A stretch of DNA of 12,326 nucleotides from DATEPR01 sp036269975 (lineage in GTDB: Bacteria; Actinomycetota; Actinomycetes; Mycobacteriales; Pseudonocardiaceae): NCBI GenBank assembly GCA_036269975.1, contig DATBDL010000248.1:1-12326 (forward strand), given 5' to 3'. Below, one piece after another: positions 1 through 7,175 of the stretch. How positions within the stretch are numbered: the stretch's first letter is position 1; every line of letters starts with the position of its first letter. The notes under the pieces were generated by a model, which was not told where the DNA came from, did not search any database, and saw nothing but the letters and a program-made list of their open reading frames with translations. The position numbers were made by a program, and so were the translations under genes.

Positions 1-250
1 CCGAGTCGGGGTCGTCCACGGACCTGTTGTTGAAGTCCGTCGCCGCGTTGTCGCTGACCGGGTCGCCGGCCCACGGCGCGACCCGCACGCCGGTCATGGC
101 CAGCTCGATCTGTTCGTCGAGCTTGGACATCGCCCCGTCGAACACCTGGCGCAGGCGGGGCAGCGATTCCCTGTCCACTCGGAGCGTGGCGCGGCCGGTC
201 GGCGACGGTATCGTCACCCGGCCTCCCGAGCCGGTGGTACTGGACGGCAC
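1..250 (-). CDS. PE/ESX-like helical protein, N-terminal part (runs off left edge)
   Basis: The first 83 codons are visible and the gene continues past position 1. The start is the GTG at 250-248, chosen because a perfect AGGAGG lies 5 bases upstream (256-261). The protein begins MPSSTTGSGGRVTIPSPTGR. A helical stretch follows (about residues 25-55, with LRVDRESLPRLRQVFDGAMS), then APWAGDPVSD and NNRSVDDPDS near the cut. This resembles the short helical proteins of PE/ESX (type VII) loci in actinomycetes, which often sit near DUF3558 genes as this one does. That assignment is from pattern memory, because no WXG or YxxxD motif falls in the visible part. No signal peptide is seen, which would fit type VII export or a cytoplasmic role. 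A hairpin at 383-405 separates it from the DUF3558 gene, so it probably has its own promoter in 262-382. Confidence 0.6.
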   Translation of the reverse strand, partial: MPSSTTGSGGRVTIPSPTGRATLRVDRESLPRLRQVFDGAMSKLDEQIELAMTGVRVAPWAGDPVSDNAATDFNNRSVDDPDS

Positions 251-255
251 GGCAA

Positions 256-261
256 CCTCCT
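256..261 (-). promoter_or_regulatory. Strong ribosome binding site (AGGAGG)
   Basis: A perfect AGGAGG reads on the minus strand, 5 bases before the GTG at 250-248. It is the main evidence that the gene at the left edge is real and for its start. Confidence 0.75.
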
Positions 262-382
262 GGGGCGAGTGGGCTGCGGCTTCACTGTAGCCACCAGGCG
301 TGAGCACACGATGTTCCTGCTGTGAACAACGCCCGTGTGGACGAACCGTTGTCGCCCGTCGTCACCCACTGTGAGTAGGTCA

Positions 383-405
383 GCGCCCGCTGTCGTCAGC
401 GGCGC
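383..405 (-). terminator. GC-rich hairpin over the DUF3558 stop codon, possible terminator
   Basis: Read on the minus strand, GCGCCGCTG (405-397) pairs with CAGCGGGCGC (392-383) around an ACGA loop, leaving one bulged base. The inner six base pairs are perfect. The stem includes the TGA stop of the DUF3558 gene (398-396). No U-run follows, so it would be a U-less terminator of the kind often proposed in actinomycetes, or an mRNA-stabilising 3' end. Confidence 0.45.
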
Positions 406-1019
406 AGTTTGAGACTACTCACGGCCGCTTCGGCCACTCGCTGCGCTCCCTGGCACAGGGTGTCCTGCGGGATCGGCGGCGTGTTGCCGCCGTCGCGGAA
501 CAGCACGTCCAGGAACTGGTCCTGCGCCGTGTCGACCTCGACGTCGCACGCGTCGGTCAGGCCGGGGGTGCGCACGACGAGCGCGGGGAAGCCGTCCTCG
601 GTGACTGCTCGCGTCTGCACCTGGGCCTCGTCCGACAACCAGACGTCGACGCCCATGTTCACCACCAGCGCCAGCCGCGCCACGGTGCCGCTCTCCAGGC
701 CACGCATGGTGCACGCCTTCGCCTTGTCGAACTCGGGATCCGTGTACGGCGTCGGCTTCGAGTCGAGGCTGAGGTCGGCGCGTTGCGAGCTGGACAGGAT
801 CGCGCAGGGGTTCACGCCGTCCAGTACGAGACTGCCCGGCCGGGGCGCCAGCGTCTGGGTGGTCGTGGTCGGCGGAGTCACCCGTCTGAGTGGCGGCGGC
901 GCCGGTGGTTCGTTCGCGGTGATCATCGGGCGGCCGCCGCTGGTCAGGGCCACGCCGACGATGATGACGAACGCGATCCCGATCGCCGCGATCAGGCGCG
1001 CCAGATGCGGAGTCCGCAT
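396..1019 (-). CDS. DUF3558-family membrane-anchored protein
   Basis: A 207-residue protein. Residues 7-27 form one hydrophobic segment after a short basic N-terminus. A Pro/Thr-rich linker follows (about 34-62), then a globular domain starting with DGVNPCAILS, typical of DUF3558. Cysteines at 72, 103, 158 and 189 could make two disulfides outside the membrane. Many DUF3558 proteins are lipoproteins, but here no cysteine follows the hydrophobic segment, so it looks like a signal anchor or a cleaved signal peptide. The ATG at 1019-1017 begins the hydrophobic segment properly. The frame stays open further upstream, but that part lies over the GNAT gene in another frame. It starts 22 bases after the GNAT stop, so it is probably the last gene of the DUF1707-GNAT-DUF3558 run. 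The molecular function of DUF3558 is unknown. Confidence 0.85.
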   Translation of the reverse strand: MRTPHLARLIAAIGIAFVIIVGVALTSGGRPMITANEPPAPPPLRRVTPPTTTTQTLAPRPGSLVLDGVNPCAILSSSQRADLSLDSKPTPYTDPEFDKAKACTMRGLESGTVARLALVVNMGVDVWLSDEAQVQTRAVTEDGFPALVVRTPGLTDACDVEVDTAQDQFLDVLFRDGGNTPPIPQDTLCQGAQRVAEAAVSSLKLRR

Positions 1020-1041
1020 CGGGCCACCGTACCGGCCGCCG

Positions 1042-1566
1042 CTACCCCTCGTACGCCGGCACGTGCATCGTGTGCACGAGCAGGCCGTCCCTGGTCTCCT
1101 GCGGCACGAAACCGCACTTCTCGGCCACCCGCCGCGACGGCAGGTTCCCGGTGGCGTGCACGTAGTCCACCTGGCGCAGGTCCAGCATCGCGGTGCCGAA
1201 CCGCAGCGCGGCCCGCAGCGCGACCGCCGCGACACCCCGCCCGCGCCACTCCGGCGCCACCCAGCAGCCGGCTTCGGCCAGCGCCCAGTCGTCGGCCAGC
1301 TTGATCAGGTCGATCTCGCCGACCAGCGCGCCGGTCGTCGGCTGCGCGACCGCCCACGAGCAGCGTTCGTCGCGGCTCCACTCCTGGGCGCGCCGCACCA
1401 CGTAGTCGGTGGCCTCCGCGAGGCTGTCGATCCGCCAGCGGGTCACCCAGCGGCGCAGTTCCGGGTCGGCGAACGCGGCGATCAGCGCCGGCCGGTCGTC
1501 GATCCGGTCGTCGGCGCGCAACTGGCGCAGGTAGTAGGCACCCGCGTTGATCTCGATGGGTTCCAT
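1042..1566 (-). CDS. GNAT-family N-acetyltransferase, RimJ/RimL-like
   Basis: A 174-residue single-domain acetyltransferase of normal GNAT length. The acetyl-CoA binding motif A is at about residues 98-120, with the pyrophosphate-binding loop WRGRGVA at 107-113. The later NLPSRRVAEKCGF (141-153) matches the conserved N-x-x-S-x-x-V-x-E-K-x-GF element of RimJ/RimL-type enzymes, which acetylate protein N-termini or small amines. The substrate cannot be told from sequence. The ATG at 1566 is preceded by the DUF1707 stop only 5 bases upstream, so the two are probably translationally coupled. The DUF3558 gene follows after 22 bases. A link to the neighbours' function is only inferred from this packing. 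Confidence 0.85.
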   Translation of the reverse strand: MEPIEINAGAYYLRQLRADDRIDDRPALIAAFADPELRRWVTRWRIDSLAEATDYVVRRAQEWSRDERCSWAVAQPTTGALVGEIDLIKLADDWALAEAGCWVAPEWRGRGVAAVALRAALRFGTAMLDLRQVDYVHATGNLPSRRVAEKCGFVPQETRDGLLVHTMHVPAYEG

Positions 1567-1571
1567 CCGCT

Positions 1572-2090
1572 TCAGTAGCCGCGGTACCGCCGACGTATCG
1601 CGCGCTGTTCCTGTCGCTGGCGTTCGCGCATCATCCGCTGGTTGTGCTTCCAGCCGTCGCCGAAGATGACGCCGGACAGGACCGCGACAGCGGCCGGGAT
1701 GAGGAAGAACTCCCAGATGTGCCCCCCGAACGCGAAGAACAGCACGACAGCGACGATGCCGGCCAGTGGCATCGCGGCCGCGGCAAGGCGCTGGCTGATC
1801 GGCATCGTCGGACCGACCGGCATCGGTAGGCTGTCGTTGCCGACGGCCTGCTGCGGCACGGCAGCCGGGGCGGCCCGCTGCTGCTGGCCGAACGTCGGGT
1901 GCGGTTGCGGCAGGTCGGTGAACAGCGCCAGCAGCTCACCGCGGGTCCTGGCGGCCGCGACCTTGGCGGACCGGTCGCCGTACTCGTCGATGTCCAGCCG
2001 ACCAGCGCTCATGTGCTCGCCGAGCGCGGTCAGCGCGGTCTCCCGTTCGGTGTCCCCGATCCGGAGTTCGGAAGGCGGTACGTCGGCCAC
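1572..2090 (-). CDS. DUF1707 domain membrane protein
   Basis: A 172-residue protein. Residues about 8-60 (ELRIGDTERETALTALGEHM, then GRLDIDEYGDR and RTRGELLALFTDLP) are a clear DUF1707 domain, a short actinomycete domain of unknown function often found at the N-terminus of small membrane proteins. A Gln/Pro-rich linker (61-98) leads to two transmembrane helices at about 103-122 and 125-144. The tail is very basic (MMRERQRQEQRAIRRRYRGY) and likely cytoplasmic. The start is GTG at 2090-2088. An overlapping ATG one base earlier is out of frame. The ribosome site is weak, which fits read-through or coupling from accA3, whose stop lies 52 bases upstream. No clear terminator lies in that spacer. 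Confidence 0.85.
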   Translation of the reverse strand: MADVPPSELRIGDTERETALTALGEHMSAGRLDIDEYGDRSAKVAAARTRGELLALFTDLPQPHPTFGQQQRAAPAAVPQQAVGNDSLPMPVGPTMPISQRLAAAAMPLAGIVAVVLFFAFGGHIWEFFLIPAAVAVLSGVIFGDGWKHNQRMMRERQRQEQRAIRRRYRGY

Positions 2091-2142
2091 ATCCCGATCC
2101 TACGTGCTGGTGACGCCGTCCGACCGTGACATCCGGCCTGGA

Positions 2143-3939
2143 TCAGTCCGCGATCTCCAGCAGGACCGTGCCCTGGGTGACGGCGTCACCCGGCGCGATG
2201 GCGAGTTTCGTGACGGTGCCCGCCTTGTGCGCTGTGACGGGGTTCTCCATCTTCATGGCCTCCAGCACGACGACCAGCTCGCCCGCGTCGACATGTTGCC
2301 CGTCCGTGACGGCGACCTTCACGATCGTGCCCTGCATCGGCGCGGCAACGGCGTCGCCGGAGACCGCCGCCCCCGACCTGCCGCCGGATCGCTTGCGCGG
2401 CTTGGCCTTCGCGCCGGCGCCAGCGCTGAGACCGCCGCCGGCACCGCCGCCACCGATGGCCAGGTCGCCCGGCAGCGACACGGTGAGGCGCCGGCCGTCG
2501 ACCTCGACCACCACGGTCTGCCGGGGCGTTTCCGCCTCGGTCTGGGCCGCGCCGCCGAACGGCGGGATCGTGTTGTCGAACTCGGTCTCGATCCACCTGG
2601 TGTGCACGGCGAAACCGTGCTCGTCGCCGACGAACGCCGGGTCGCGCACCACGGCGCGGTGGAACGGCAGCACGGTCGCCATCCCCTCGACGACCAGTTC
2701 GTCCAGTGCCCGCCGGGCGCGTTCCAGCGCCTGTGCCCTGTCCTCGCCGGTGACGATCACCTTGGCCAGCAACGAGTCGAACGCGCCGCTGATCACACCG
2801 CCCGATTCGACACCGGAGTCCACCCGTACCCCAGGCCCCTCCGGCGACACCCACCTGGTGACCGTGCCGGGCGCCGGCAGGAAGTTGTGGCCGGCGTCCT
2901 CGCCGTTGATGCGGAACTCGATCGAGTGGCCGCGCGGCGTCGGGTCCGCCGTGTGCCGCAGTGGTTCGCCGGCCGCGATCCGGAACTGCTCGCGCACCAG
3001 ATCGATGCCGGCGGTCTCCTCGCTGACCGGGTGCTCGACCTGAAGGCGCGTGTTGACCTCGAGGAACGAGATGGTGCCGTCGGTGCCCACCAGGTATTCC
3101 ACCGTGCCGGCGCCGCTGTAGCCGGCCTCGGCGCAGATCGCCTTGGCGGACGCGTGGATCGTGGCGCGCTGTGCGTCGGTCAGGAACGGTGCCGGCGCCT
3201 CCTCGACCAGCTTCTGGTGCCGCCGCTGCAACGAGCAGTCCCGAGTGCCGACGACGATCACGTTGCCGTGCTTGTCCGCGAGCACCTGTGCCTCGACGTG
3301 TCGTGGCCGGTCCAGGTAGCGCTCGACGAAGCACTCGCCCCGGCCGAACGCCGCCACCGCCTCGCGGACGGCCGACTCGAACAGTTCCGGGATCTCGTCG
3401 CGGGTCCTCGCCACCTTCAGGCCACGGCCGCCACCGCCGAACGCGGCCTTGATCGCGACGGGCAGCCCGTGTTCGTCGGCGAACGCGATCACCTCGGCCG
3501 GGCCGGCGACCGGCTCCGACGTGCCGGGCACCAGCGGGGCACCGGCGCGCGTCGCGATGTGCCGCGCCGTCACCTTGTCGCCGAGATCGCGGATGGCCTG
3601 CGGGTCCGGTCCGATCCAGACCAGGCCGGCGTCGATCACCGCCTGCGCGAAGTCGGCGTTCTCGGACAGGAAGCCGTAACCGGGGTGCACCGAGTCGGCG
3701 TCGGCCCGTTTCGCCACGTCCAGCAGCTTGTCAACGGCCAGGTAGCTGTCGCTGGGGGTCGAGCCGTCCAGCGCGAACGCCTCGTCGGCGATGTGCGTGA
3801 ACGGCGCGTCGCGGTCCTGGTCGGCGTAGACGGCGACACTGGCCAGGCCGGCGTCCCTACAGGCGCGGATGACGCGCACGGCGATCTCACCGCGATTGGC
3901 GATCAATACCTTGCGCAGAGTCACTGGCGCTGCGGGCAC
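2143..3939 (-). CDS. accA3: Acyl-CoA carboxylase alpha chain (biotin carboxylase + biotin carrier)
   Basis: A 598-residue fusion that carboxylates its own biotin using ATP and bicarbonate and passes CO2 to a beta chain. It is the shared alpha subunit of actinomycete acetyl/propionyl-CoA carboxylases, and its length matches mycobacterial AccA3 (about 600). The order is: biotin carboxylase N-domain (about 8-118, VLIANRGEIAVRVIRA); ATP-grasp domain with glycine-rich loop GGGGRG at 168-173, Lys243 and EVNTRLQVEHP at 294-304 (Arg299 is the likely catalytic arginine); C-domain (about 335-450); Gly/Ala/Lys-rich linker (about 490-530); biotinyl domain (about 530-598) with EAMKMEN, where Lys563 is the biotin site. 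The GTG at 3939-3937 is supported by AGGAGGT 4 bases upstream. The likely partners are AccD5 and AccE at 7925-9792, and BirA at 11859 should biotinylate it. Confidence 0.95.
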   Translation of the reverse strand: MPAAPVTLRKVLIANRGEIAVRVIRACRDAGLASVAVYADQDRDAPFTHIADEAFALDGSTPSDSYLAVDKLLDVAKRADADSVHPGYGFLSENADFAQAVIDAGLVWIGPDPQAIRDLGDKVTARHIATRAGAPLVPGTSEPVAGPAEVIAFADEHGLPVAIKAAFGGGGRGLKVARTRDEIPELFESAVREAVAAFGRGECFVERYLDRPRHVEAQVLADKHGNVIVVGTRDCSLQRRHQKLVEEAPAPFLTDAQRATIHASAKAICAEAGYSGAGTVEYLVGTDGTISFLEVNTRLQVEHPVSEETAGIDLVREQFRIAAGEPLRHTADPTPRGHSIEFRINGEDAGHNFLPAPGTVTRWVSPEGPGVRVDSGVESGGVISGAFDSLLAKVIVTGEDRAQALERARRALDELVVEGMATVLPFHRAVVRDPAFVGDEHGFAVHTRWIETEFDNTIPPFGGAAQTEAETPRQTVVVEVDGRRLTVSLPGDLAIGGGGAGGGLSAGAGAKAKPRKRSGGRSGAAVSGDAVAAPMQGTIVKVAVTDGQHVDAGELVVVLEAMKMENPVTAHKAGTVTKLAIAPGDAVTQGTVLLEIAD

Positions 3940-3943
3940 GCCT

Positions 3944-3950
3944 ACCTCCT
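3944..3950 (-). promoter_or_regulatory. accA3 ribosome binding site (AGGAGGT)
   Basis: A full AGGAGGT on the minus strand lies 4 bases before the GTG at 3939. It fixes the accA3 start and predicts strong translation. Confidence 0.8.
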
Positions 3951-3952
3951 CG

Positions 3953-4002
3953 ATCCGGATGCCGGCCTACCGGCGAGTTTACGGACCGGCCGACCGGCCG
4001 GT
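3953..4002. repeat. Cluster of three short inverted repeats in the accA3 upstream region
   Basis: Three dyads lie side by side just upstream of the accA3 ribosome site: ATCCGGAT at 3953-3960; GCCGG/CCGGC arms at 3961-3965 and 3970-3974 with a 4-base gap; and ACCGGCC/GGCCGGT arms at 3985-3991 and 3996-4002 with a 4-base gap (perfect 7-bp arms). They sit in the 174-base divergent spacer (3940-4113) and may be leader hairpins of accA3 or a regulator site. A weak -10-like TAAACT reads on the minus strand between the last two. Short GC palindromes also arise by chance in such DNA. Confidence 0.35.
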
Positions 4003-4113
4003 GGCGAGAGCAACCTCACCGGCTCCTGACCGTCTCAATGCAGGGTACGGGCGTGCCGGCGCCGTTGACCCGTTCGGCTGCGGTGGGATGACGGTGGTGA
4101 CAATCTGGGGAAG

Positions 4114-4884
4114 GTGAGGTCGGTGGGTTCCCGGTCGGTGGTGGTCACGCTCGCGGTCGCCGGCGTGGTGGCCGCGGCGGCGTTGGCCGGTGCGCTGCTG
4201 TTGCGACCACGGCCGGACACGTCGTCGGACGCCGGGACGGGCGGGCAGCAGCTCTCGGTCGGCAACACGTCGGCGAACGCGCCGTTGCAGTGCGACAACG
4301 GTCCCTGCCAGCTCCTCGCCACCGCCGCGGCCGGTGACAGCACCGTGCAGCTCTACGCCGACGACGTCAGCCCGACCCAGCAGAACGCGGCGCAGAGCGG
4401 CCGGGTGCGCTTCGCCGGCAAGACCGGCCCGATCACGTTCGAGACCAACATCAGCCAGGACGAGGCCGTGCTCACGCCCAGTTCGCTGTCGTGCCCGGCC
4501 AGCCAACAGGTGCCGGCGTGCATCGTGTTCGGGGAGTACTCGCAGGACAACCAGAAGGACGGCGCGCTGGCCGAGGTGTTCGTCGAGCGCGACGGCTACT
4601 GGGTGCGGCCCAGCTATGACATCTACTACTCCAGTGCCGGCTACTTCACGCTGTGGCCGGGTACCGCCGGTACCCCGCCGCAGGTGATCACGGTGCAGAA
4701 CGACTGCGCGGACAGCGATGACCAGTGCCCGAATCCCAAGGTCTACGTGCAGTTGTTCGCGCTCGGGGTGGACAGCCCGACCGGGTGCACGAAGCCGGTC
4801 GGCGCGATCAGCCTGCTGCCCGGCCACGGCACGACGATGCCGCCGGCCGCCGACCTGCGGGCCTGTCCGAGGTCAGCCGGCTGA
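4114..4884 (+). CDS. Membrane-anchored extracytoplasmic protein with eight cysteines, function unknown
   Basis: A 256-residue protein not recognised as a named family. Residues 1-9 are basic, and about 9-30 form a strongly hydrophobic segment (signal peptide or anchor). A Gly/Ser/Thr-rich linker follows, then an extracellular domain from about residue 58. Cysteines sit at 60, 65, 127, 136, 198, 205, 225 and 251. The even number and the close pairs (60/65, 127/136, 198/205) suggest up to four disulfides. The domain is rich in aromatics (RDGYWVRPSYDIYYSSAGYF) and looks beta-rich. The start is GTG at 4114 or GTG at 4123: AAGGTGAGG at 4111-4119 would suit the second, which loses only three residues. 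It is divergent from accA3 and ends inside a palindrome shared with the end of maf. Confidence 0.75.
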   Translation: MRSVGSRSVVVTLAVAGVVAAAALAGALLLRPRPDTSSDAGTGGQQLSVGNTSANAPLQCDNGPCQLLATAAAGDSTVQLYADDVSPTQQNAAQSGRVRFAGKTGPITFETNISQDEAVLTPSSLSCPASQQVPACIVFGEYSQDNQKDGALAEVFVERDGYWVRPSYDIYYSSAGYFTLWPGTAGTPPQVITVQNDCADSDDQCPNPKVYVQLFALGVDSPTGCTKPVGAISLLPGHGTTMPPAADLRACPRSAG

Positions 4885-4887
4885 ACC
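4871..4887. terminator. Shared palindrome at convergent gene ends, possible bidirectional terminator
   Basis: TCAGCCGGCTGA at 4873-4884 is a perfect 12-bp palindrome. It is exactly the overlap between the plus-strand eight-cysteine gene and maf. It supplies the TGA stop on both strands, so both proteins end in Ser-Ala-Gly. With one bulged base, GGTCAG (4871-4876) can pair with CTGAACC (4881-4887) around a CCGG loop. The same hairpin forms in both transcripts. No U-run follows, so the terminator role is only suggested. Confidence 0.4.
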
Positions 4888-5523
4888 GTTCGTGGTCGTC
4901 CACAGGTCGACGACGCTCACGTCGACGTCGGCCAGCAGTTGCCTGGTCAGCGGCAGGCTGATGCCGATCACACTGGACGGGTCGCCGTCGACGCCCTCGA
5001 CGAACCAGCCGCCGAGACCGTCCAGCGTGAACCCGCCGGCCACCGCGAGCGGCTCGCCGGTGGCCAGGTAGGCGGACAGTTCGCGGTCGCTGGGGGTGGC
5101 GAACCGTACGGTCGTGGACCGCACGCCGCTCGCGCTCGCCGTGACGTCGCCGTCGGTCAGCCGGAGGACGGCGTGGCCGGTGAGCAGGTCGCCCTGCCCG
5201 CCGGCCATCGCCGTCCACCTGGCCCTCGCCAGTTCGACCGAGCCCGGCTTGCCGACCATCCGCGGGCCGTCCGGGCCGGTCATCGACAGCATCGAGTCGC
5301 AGCCGACCACCACGGCGTCCGGCTCGCGCCGCCCGACCTCGGCCACCACGGCACGTGCCTTGGCCTCGGCCAGCGCGGCGACCAGTTCGGCGGGTGTCGG
5401 ATCGGCGAGCCCGGCCGCGACCGCGTCCTCGTCCACCCCCGACACGTGCACCAGCGGTTCGATGCCCGCCGCTTTAAGCACCGCGAGTCGGGCGGGGGAC
5501 GCGGAGGCAAGCACGAGGCGCAC
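4873..5523 (-). CDS. maf: Maf-family nucleoside triphosphate pyrophosphatase
   Basis: A 216-residue Maf/HAM1-like enzyme, which hydrolyses (often non-canonical) nucleoside triphosphates to monophosphate and pyrophosphate. The N-terminus MRLVLASASPAR holds the family signature SASPAR. VVVGCDSML (72-79) contains the likely catalytic Asp76, followed by GKP (91-93), LLTGHAVL (113-120) and TGEPLAVAGGF (155-165), all expected Maf elements. The exact nucleotide preference is not clear. The GTG at 5523-5521 is chosen because it begins right at the family N-terminus. The same frame stays open far upstream, but that stretch is antisense-like shadow of the exporter gene. It lies 17 bases after the exporter stop. 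In mycobacteria maf also sits near accD5 and accE, so this is the conserved part of the locus. Confidence 0.93.
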   Translation of the reverse strand: MRLVLASASPARLAVLKAAGIEPLVHVSGVDEDAVAAGLADPTPAELVAALAEAKARAVVAEVGRREPDAVVVGCDSMLSMTGPDGPRMVGKPGSVELARARWTAMAGGQGDLLTGHAVLRLTDGDVTASASGVRSTTVRFATPSDRELSAYLATGEPLAVAGGFTLDGLGGWFVEGVDGDPSSVIGISLPLTRQLLADVDVSVVDLWTTTNGSAG

Positions 5524-5540
5524 GGCCGGCAGCGTAGTGG

Positions 5541-7175
5541 TCAGACCGCCTCCGCCACCGCGACCGGTGCCTTCGGCTGGTACCACGCCGGTCGGTTCTG
5601 CCGCTTGCTGATCGCGAGGCACGCCAGCGCGCCGAGCACGAGCACGGCCGTCGGCAGTATCAGCGTCGTACGGGTGGCGTCGGTGAATCCGTGCTGGAAC
5701 GTGGCCGTGCCGAGGCCGCACAGCCGGTTCGCCAGCGACGCGGGCACGCCGGGTGGCAACGCGCAGCCGCTGGTACCACCGCCGCTGGTGGCCGAGCTGG
5801 CCGCCTTGGCCATGCTGTCGACGAACTGGGCCCGGTAGCCGACCGGCAGGCTCGCCGCCGACGCCACGGCCGCCGCGTGCATCGAGACGGTCAGCCTCGC
5901 CTGCAACAGCACGCCGATGGCCGCGCTGCCGAGCACGCCGCCGACCTGCCGCGTCGTGTTGAACACGCCGGACGCCGCGCCCATCATCGGCGGGTCGACC
6001 GCGCTGGTGGCCAGGTTGGCCAACGGCGAGAACACGCATCCGATGCCGATCCCGGCTACCGCCAGCGCCGGCACGAACCGCCACGGGCTCGCCCCGACCT
6101 CGGTGTCCAGCGCCAGCCACCCGACCCCGACCGCCAACGCGGCGAAGCCGACCAGCGCGACGTACTTGCCGGGCAGTCTGTCGGACAGCTTGCCGGCGAA
6201 CGGCGCGACCATCCCGGACACCACCGACATCGGCAGCGTCACGACGCCGGAGGCCAGCGGTGTCAGGCCGAGCACCGACTGGAGGTAGATGACCACCGGC
6301 AGGAACATGCCGGTGATCGCGAATCCGATGCAGACGTTGGCCACGTTGGCCGCCGAGAACGTGCGCCGCCCGAACAGCGACAGCGGCAGCAGCGGTTCGT
6401 TGCGGTTGACCCGTTGCCAGACGACGAAAGCGACCAGCAGCACGACACCGAGGCCGATGATCTCCGGGATGCGTATCTGGCCCCAGACCCGGCCCCAGTC
6501 GTACTGCTGCCCGTTCTGCACGCCGAACACGACGGCCAGCAGCCCGAGGCTGAACAGGACGGTGCCCAGCACGTCGAAGCGATGCCGGTTGCGCTGCTGT
6601 TTCCCCGGTACCAGCACGGTCGCCAGCACCAGCCCGATGACGCCGATCGGCACGTTCACCATGAAGATCCACTGCCAGCCGAAGTTGTCCACCAGCAGCC
6701 CGCCCAGCAGCGGTCCGGTGATCGTGGCGACACCGGCGACCGCGCCCCACGCGCCCATCGGCGCGCCACGCTTGGCCGGCGGGAACAGGGTGGTGATGAA
6801 CGCCATGGTCTGCGGGCCCATGCTGGCGGCGCCGAGGCCCTGGACCGCCCGCGCGGTGATCAGCATCTCTGGCGACCGGGACAGCGCGCACCACAGCGAC
6901 GCACCGGTGAACACGGCGAGGCCGACCAGGAACATCTGCTTGCGGCCGATGCGGTCGCCGAGCCGCGCCGTCAGCAGGAGCGGTACGGCGTAGGTGAGCA
7001 GATAGACGCTGTTGACCCAGACGATCTGGTTCAGCGTGGCGTGCAGGTTCCCCTTGAGCATGGCGGGAATCGCCACGTTGACGATCGTGGTGTCGAGCAT
7101 GATCATGAAGAAGCCGATGGACAGCGCGCCCATCGCCGCCCACGGATTGACCTGCCGTGGTTGTGCCGTTGTCAT
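5541..7175 (-). CDS. DHA2-family (14-TM) MFS multidrug exporter
   Basis: A 544-residue proton-coupled major facilitator of the EmrB/QacA type, predicted to export drugs or lipophilic cations. TM1 carries MLDTTIVNVAIP (26-37, with Asp28), the DHA2 signature. Motif A is LGDRIGRKQ (72-80), and the antiporter motif C region is GPLLGGLLVDNFGWQW (154-169). The length and about fourteen hydrophobic segments fit DHA2. The last extracellular loop (about 430-502) is long and has Cys471 and Cys486, which may form a disulfide. The ATG at 7175 overlaps the TGA of the PadR gene as ATGA, with AGGAG 8 bases upstream (7184-7188), so the two genes are translationally coupled and probably co-regulated. The substrate cannot be told from sequence. 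Confidence 0.92.
   Translation of the reverse strand: MTTAQPRQVNPWAAMGALSIGFFMIMLDTTIVNVAIPAMLKGNLHATLNQIVWVNSVYLLTYAVPLLLTARLGDRIGRKQMFLVGLAVFTGASLWCALSRSPEMLITARAVQGLGAASMGPQTMAFITTLFPPAKRGAPMGAWGAVAGVATITGPLLGGLLVDNFGWQWIFMVNVPIGVIGLVLATVLVPGKQQRNRHRFDVLGTVLFSLGLLAVVFGVQNGQQYDWGRVWGQIRIPEIIGLGVVLLVAFVVWQRVNRNEPLLPLSLFGRRTFSAANVANVCIGFAITGMFLPVVIYLQSVLGLTPLASGVVTLPMSVVSGMVAPFAGKLSDRLPGKYVALVGFAALAVGVGWLALDTEVGASPWRFVPALAVAGIGIGCVFSPLANLATSAVDPPMMGAASGVFNTTRQVGGVLGSAAIGVLLQARLTVSMHAAAVASAASLPVGYRAQFVDSMAKAASSATSGGGTSGCALPPGVPASLANRLCGLGTATFQHGFTDATRTTLILPTAVLVLGALACLAISKRQNRPAWYQPKAPVAVAEAV

Noticed and set aside
27..290. An 87-codon plus-strand frame at the left edge
   Set aside because: The opposite strand has a frame with a perfect AGGAGG and sensible composition. 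The plus frame has no ribosome site or motif.
1019..1235. A 72-residue N-terminal extension of the DUF3558 gene
   Set aside because: It overlaps the GNAT gene, is Arg/Cys-rich without signal-peptide character, and the ATG at 1019 opens a proper membrane segment.
2091..2142. Possible terminator between accA3 and the DUF1707 gene
   Set aside because: Only a 4-bp stem (ATCC/GGAT) and direct repeats of GTCAC are present, with no convincing hairpin.
1642..4029. A 795-codon open frame on the plus strand across accA3 and the DUF1707 gene
   Set aside because: It lies antisense to two clear genes, has Arg/Asp/Gly-rich low-complexity composition, and is explained by the absence of stop codons in GC-rich antisense frames.
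4063..4093. TTGACC followed 17 bases later by ATGACG as a promoter for the eight-cysteine gene
   Set aside because: The -10 element is too poor a match to report as a promoter, although the location is plausible.
4873..7143. A long minus-strand frame that looks like a fusion of an Arg-rich domain to Maf
   Set aside because: Only the last 216 codons match Maf. The rest overlaps the exporter gene in another frame and has no ribosome site or domain.
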